Source: Cyanoderma ruficeps (lineage: Eukaryota; Chordata; Aves; Passeriformes; Timaliidae). From it: DNA of 64,000 nt. The stretch is from NCBI GenBank assembly GCA_008694505.1, contig VZDJ01000301.1:3077485-3141484 (forward strand). Reading direction: 5' to 3'. This document shows, piece after piece, positions 53,603 to 64,000 of this stretch. Both the position numbers and the translations under genes were made by a program. Positions within the stretch are counted from its first letter, which is position 1. Every line of letters starts with the position of its first letter. The notes under the pieces are model-generated. The model was given only the letters and a program-made list of their open reading frames with translations, made no database searches and was not told the DNA's origin.

Positions 53603-55714
53603 TCAGGCCTGGTAGAGGGGCACCACGCGGTCAATGGGACCTCGGCAGATGGGGCAGAGACGGGTGGGCAAGGCTTGGAAGCAGTGGAAGCAGCAGCAGA
53701 TGTGGCCGCAGCCCAGGAGGACGCACTCGCGGGGCCGACACAGGCAGACCACGCAGGACTCCTCGGGCGACCGGCCCCTGGCCTCCTCCCCATCCGGCTC
53801 CTTGTCCTCCTGTTGCTGCTTGGCGCGGCAGCGGCGGTAGGCGCGGCACAGGACGTGCAGGAGGACGGCCAGCCCCGCGGCCGCACACAGCAACGCTGCC
53901 CCCTTCCAGAGCCCGCTGGCCGACTCCAGCTCCGACAGCACCGTCTGCCAGTCCCCCAGGCACAGGAAAAACTCGCCTCCCTGGGCCGGTGGCTGGAGGT
54001 GCAGGGAGCCGTCGGATTGCAGGGACAGCTCCCCGATGCCCGTCAGCCCAGCCCCCACCCGCAGCATCTCCTCCGTCTCCAGGATGCCCTTGGGCTTCTC
54101 CCCGATCAGGTACTGGCCCAGCAGGTCGCGGAAGCTGTGGGTTGGCTGCTGGAACCGCTCATACACCATCTCCAGGGGCAGGCAGACGGCTTGGAGCGGG
54201 CTGTCCACACTCACCTGTGTCACTGCCTCAGGGGCTGGCGAGGCCAGCAGGAAGGGGACGGTGTAGATCTGCTCTGAGAGCACCCGCTCGCTCTCACTCC
54301 TGCAAGTGGAGAGGGTTGGGGTGGGGAGAATCACAGTATCAGTTAGGTTGACTTCTGAGATGATCATGTTCAACCTAGGACTGAATATCAGCCTGTCAAC
54401 TAGATCATGACACTAAATGCCATGTCCAGTCTTTCCTTAAACACCTCCAAGGATGTCAACTCCACCGCCTCCCTGGTGGTGGAACCTCTGCTCCCTGGAC
54501 AGCTCCTTCCAATGTCTAATCATCCTCTATGTGAGGAAGTTCTTCCTAATCTCTAACCCAAACCTCCCTTGGCACAGCTTGAGGCCATTTCCTCTTGTCT
54601 TGCCACTGGTTTCCTGGGAGAAGTGGATGATCCCCAGCTGGCCACAACCTCCTTTCAGGGGGTTGTAGAGAGCAATAAGGCCACCCCAGAGTCTCCTCCA
54701 GGCTAAACATCCCCACCTCCCTCAGCTGCTCCTCATCAGACACATGCTCCAGCTGCTCCTCATCAGACACATGCTCCAGCCCTTCACCAGCTCTGCTGCC
54801 CTTCTCTGGACTTGCTCCAGCAGCTCAATGGCCTTCCTGAGTTGAGGGACCCAGAAGTGGACACAGGACTTGAGGTGTGGCCTCACCAGTGCAGAGTACA
54901 AGGGGATGATCACTGCACTTTTCCTGCTGGCCACAACACAGAGAAGCTCTGAGCTCTCAGTACTGACCCAAGCATAGAGACTGAAGTCTTTTACCTAGTT
55001 ATTTTCTGCCTCTCATGTGGCCCCAGATGATGGGAGTCTGGACTCACTGCTGCAAGCCCTCTCCTACAGTCCCTTCCCATCACTCACCAGCTTCGGGCCA
55101 AACTGTTCCAGATCAGCCGATGCTCCTTCAGCAGCAGTTTCTGGATCACGCCCTGCAGCCCCTCATGGTAGTGGCTGGTCAGTGCAGCCTGCGCTGGCAG
55201 CACTATGCCTAAAGACAAGGGATGTGTCACGGCCAGAAGAAGAGATCCTGGCCCTTGTCCCCTGTGCAGGGCCACAGGGTGTCCTTACCTTCCAAGGCAA
55301 CATAAGGCAGGCATCTCCCCTCAGCTGCAGACACCAGGGCTGGCAAATTGTCATCGACCTGGAGCTTTGGGGCCTCCTGGAAGAGCATGGACTGGGTGTG
55401 AGCATGGGCAGGGACAGGCTCTGTGGGCAAGAATGGCTCTATGGAGATCTCTGGCAGGATGTGGCCTCAGTTCTGCATGTCATGGAGTTACCAGAGGAGG
55501 GAGCAGGCTGCAGGCATCAGTGTGTGCACTCAAATCAAAGTGTGGAGGGTAGTGTAGAAGGGAGAGTGGGCAGGAAAGAGCATCTGAGAGACAGGGCTAC
55601 CTGTATGCGTGCCACAACTCTGGCTTTCCTCCTGTACAGGTAGTAGAAGAGGCCAGAGAAGGCGAGGCTGGAGCCCAGACACAGCAGCTCCCCCGGAGTG
55701 ATGGGTTTGTCCAT
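53603..55714 (-). CDS. MUL1-like mitochondrial E3 ubiquitin ligase (4 coding exons)
   Basis: Exons 55714-55601, 55376-55289, 55208-55088, 54299-53603; 1020 nt, 339 aa (human MUL1 352). Order of features follows MUL1/MULAN: an N-terminal membrane segment ([20 protein letters not shown]), the intermembrane-space BAM/GIDE domain ([17 protein letters not shown] block, [48 protein letters not shown]), a second membrane segment after LWKGAALL, a charged linker, and a C-terminal RING from residue 290: CVVC...CGH.CCC..C...CPIC, ending VVPLY. Identity to MUL1 is only moderate and the linker differs, so this is a paralogue rather than MUL1. The RING cysteines and histidine look complete, so ligase activity at the outer mitochondrial membrane is inferred. 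An acceptor (TTTGCAG) just upstream of the ATG indicates a noncoding first exon near 56.0-56.2 kb. Confidence 0.92.
54328..54935 (-). mobile_element. CR1 LINE 3' fragment in the MUL1-like intron 3
   Basis: The plus strand reads as antisense CR1 from the terminal 'agaatcacagtatc..aggttg' through 'ttccaatgtctaatcatcctc' and 'ctccaggctaaacatcccca' to 'tctggacttgctccagcagctcaatg'. It contains an internal exact 27-bp tandem duplication at about 54725-54780. It lies wholly inside the intron. Confidence 0.88.
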
Positions 55715-55999
55715 GGTGCCAGGCTTGGGCGATAACGCCTGCAAAGTGAGCATGTTGTCTGGGGAATGGGACCGTGTCACCCATGACAGGGACATCCCAC
55801 TGCCCCTGTTATGAAGGCAGGGCTGTCCCTGGATCGCTGTCCCCAAGGCGACGCTGTCTCATTGCCCCTGACCCCAAGGCAGGGATGCTCCTCCTCCCCT
55901 GTCCCCAAGCTTTGCCGCCCCAGAGCCAAGCCTGCCTACGGCCCCAGCGGTGGTAATTCACCTCCAGGACCCACAGGTGTCCGGCACCCGGCCCGATCC

Positions 56000-56560
56000 C
56001 GCATCCCGGGCCCAGGCGGGGCCCACTCCCCCACCCGGGATAGGGCCGAGGCCCAGCACCCGTGACCCACCCCGGGGCATGGCCCAGGCTCCCACTCAGG
56101 TCCAGCCCCTCGATCTGTCCCGGCCCAGCCCCCAGCTCGGTCCCGGCCCGGCCCCGCCGCCGCGCCTGGCCCCGATGCCCCCGTACCCCCGAGGCGCCAG
56201 GGCCCGGACCCTGGCCCTACCGCGCTTCCTATTGGGAAATGTAGTCCAGCCCTCGCGGTGAGGCGGCGGGCCTGCCGTGACCGAACTACCCTTCCCAGCA
56301 TCCCTCACACTGAACTACAGCTCCTGTCATGCCCTGCGTCGTCCGCCGGCAGAACCACGACTCCCAGCAGCCTCTGCGAGCGCCTCTGTCCGCAGCCGAG
56401 GAGTCCCGCGGGGTCCCGGTACCGGGGAGTTCAGGAGACTCCGGGGTGGGGCTGGGGCCGCGCCGTGCTGGGCGGGACCGGCCGGGGTTGGCCCAGGAAC
56501 CTCGGAGTGGAGGCTCGGGGGAGGCTGGGATCACCCGCGCTGAAGGCAGCGGGACTCCCG
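56000..56560. promoter_or_regulatory. CpG-island promoter of the MUL1-like gene with ZNF143/THAP11-type motifs
   Basis: A CpG-rich segment contains four matches to the ACTACAATTCCCAGCATGC element: minus-strand ACTACATTTCCCA (56245-56233, next to a CCAAT box), ACTACCCTTCCCAGCAT (56285), ACTACAGCTCCTGTCATGCC (56314), and ACCACGACTCCCAGCAGCC (56354). Such promoters are often bidirectional; a plus-strand transcript is possible. Confidence 0.65.
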
Positions 56561-56850
56561 GGCTGGGATTTACCGGGGACTCCCGTGGCTCTGACTCGTC
56601 CCCACCAGCCTTGCTGTGTTCTTCCCCACACCTCTGCTTCCTTCATTCAGAGAATGTCCATCCGGACATCTCATCCCCCTCTCCGCTCCCTCGGGATGTC
56701 TCACCTCCCACGCGTCCCCAGCCTTGCAGTCACCCTCCCCCAGCGGTTCAGATCCCACCTCTTCCCCCGCCCCGACACCGCCAAGGACTAGGAGCTGCTG
56801 GAGTAAGTGGAAACTGCTTTTAATCGTTAAATAAACTCGGCGACAGCCAC
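56260..56850 (+). ncRNA. Possible divergent plus-strand transcript
   Basis: From the shared promoter a plus-strand RNA could run to AATAAA at 56829-56834, with a candidate terminal-exon acceptor (CTTCATTCAG) at about 56650. No conserved protein was seen. It would end just where the ECE2 3' UTR begins on the other strand. Speculative. Confidence 0.2.
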
Positions 56851-57367
56851 CCGCAGCTGAAGGCACCAGAGTCCCCGCTGCCGCCCGCTGGTCCCAGCAG
56901 AGGTGGATGGGGAAGCCAAGCTGGGGTGAGAGGGGAGGAGGGAAACGCGGAGCCGGGTGGCCCCCAGCCTCCATCTCCGGCAGGTTTGGGGCGCAGGAGC
57001 AGGGGGATCTTGGCTCTAGTGCTTTCCCTGGGACCCCTTTGACCTGCCCGCCTGAGGGGGGGACGCAGCGCAGGGGACACTGAGCTGTGCCCGACTCAAG
57101 CACATCAGGGTTGCGGGGCAGAGCTGCGTTTTGGGGGTGTTACAGCCTCTCTGCCGGCCGTGTCCAGCCCCAAGCTGTGGATGGGGCTGCGGTGGGTGCC
57201 TGGTGTGGGGCCGTGTGTGCCGGGGAGGGTGCGGACGTGGGGTGTGCAGTGTGAGCACTGGAGGGGGACTGCTCTCTGCCCGTGGCCAGCTCTGGCAGCC
57301 ACTGAGGTCTGGGGAGGGGGGACACAGCAGAGCATCATCCCCTCTGTCCCCAGCACCCTCCCGGTCC
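56819..57367 (-). other. ECE2: ECE2 3' UTR with ATTAAA signal
   Basis: The minus strand carries ATTAAA at 56824-56819, about 545 bases after the ECE2 stop codon. No AATAAA was found between. Confidence 0.55.
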
Positions 57368-63316
<5,949 letters not shown>

Positions 63317-64000
63317 CTGCTAAGGGAGGGAGCGGGCTGGGACAGGGACGTGGGGGTAGCTGTTCCCCGCCCTGCCACACCCGCTGGCTCTTATGGCAGG
63401 GCCCAGTGCCTGCTCAGTGAGTACGCAGTGGGGCTGAGGGAGCCCCTGACCTCCCTCAGTGTGCCTGGGCCTCCCCTAGAGGTTGTCCCCAGCCCTGTGT
63501 GTCCCTGCAGAGCACGGGGAGAGCTGCTAATGAGGGGCTTGGGGGCCCGTCACCGGAGCATCTCTCTGCATAGCCATGGCATCAGCCCTGCCGACAGGTG
63601 ACACATCGCCACGGAGACATGGTCCCCGTCACCAAGCAACGGTTTCCTAGTACTGCTGTCTCACCCCTCCTCCCCTGACTGGAACTTTCCATGCAGATGT
63701 GCACCGGTCTGAAACATCTGGAAGTGCTTCCAGCCCCATCCTGTCTCTGGGGGTGACCAGGATGCAGGACAGAATGTGCAAGGGGAGAAGGGGCATTGCA
63801 GTGTGTAGCAGGCAGCAGGGCAGGGTCCCCCTTACTCCTAGCCTCGCATGGCAGCTTGCACAGATCCAGCCATGAGGGCTGCTGAGGACTCAGCCAAGAG
63901 GGAAGTGGTGGAGTTGAGCCAGCAGCACTGGAGGGGGGGGGATAAGCTAGAAGAAAATGCTGGAGGTTTTGGTAAAAGAGAATCAGCAATGCTGCTGGTT
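63317..64000. other. ECE2 upstream flank or first intron
   Basis: No first exon could be identified. An RFX X-box, GTCACC-A-AGCAAC, lies at 63628-63640. No repeats or other genes were recognised. Confidence 0.45.

Overview
This is a gene-dense, GC-rich vertebrate segment, almost certainly from a bird. Introns are short (many of 70-300 bp), CpG-island promoters are frequent, and every recognisable interspersed repeat is a CR1 LINE fragment; no mammalian repeat types were seen. A 104-base run of N at 13428-13531 shows it is a draft assembly. I cannot name the species.

The gene content matches the human 3q27.1 neighbourhood ABCF3-VWA5B2-ALG3-EEF1AKMT4-ECE2-CAMK2N2. From left to right: ABCF3 (+, 21 coding exons, 749-10388); a CR1 pile-up; a PHF13/PHF23-family PHD-finger gene (+, 13373?-16096) whose first exon runs into the gap; a single-coding-exon gene (-, 18804-17680) for an intact YqaJ/lambda-exonuclease-type nuclease; VWA5B2 (+, 5' exon near 22.9 kb, CDS 26316-34721); ALG3 (-, 38243-35331); EEF1AKMT4 (+, 38358-42391); CAMK2N2 (-, 47412-44684); a MUL1-like RING E3 ligase (-, 55714-53603); and ECE2 (-, 63316-57368). 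Exon boundaries were read by hand from splice sites and reading frame. All eight complete gene models have CDS lengths divisible by three and protein lengths close to their families, which is an internal check.

Layout: ALG3 and EEF1AKMT4 share one CpG-island promoter head to head, with only 114 bases between their start codons. PHF/YqaJ and VWA5B2/ALG3 are tail-to-tail pairs with close polyadenylation signals. Compared with the human order, three genes are interposed (PHF-like, YqaJ nuclease, MUL1-like) and ECE2 lies on the strand opposite to EEF1AKMT4. The human EEF1AKMT4-ECE2 read-through transcript therefore cannot form here.

The genes do not form one pathway. ABCF3 acts in cytosolic translation and antiviral biology, ALG3 in ER N-glycan assembly, EEF1AKMT4 in elongation-factor methylation, CAMK2N2 in CaMKII inhibition, ECE2 in peptide processing, and the MUL1-like gene in mitochondrial ubiquitylation. 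The most unusual items are: the candidate domesticated YqaJ nuclease; an ALG3 intron with a textbook U12 (ATATCCTTT) 5' splice site and an apparent AT 3' end; a dense ZNF143/THAP11-type motif cluster at the MUL1-like promoter; clusters of RFX X-boxes; and an overlapping uORF on VWA5B2.
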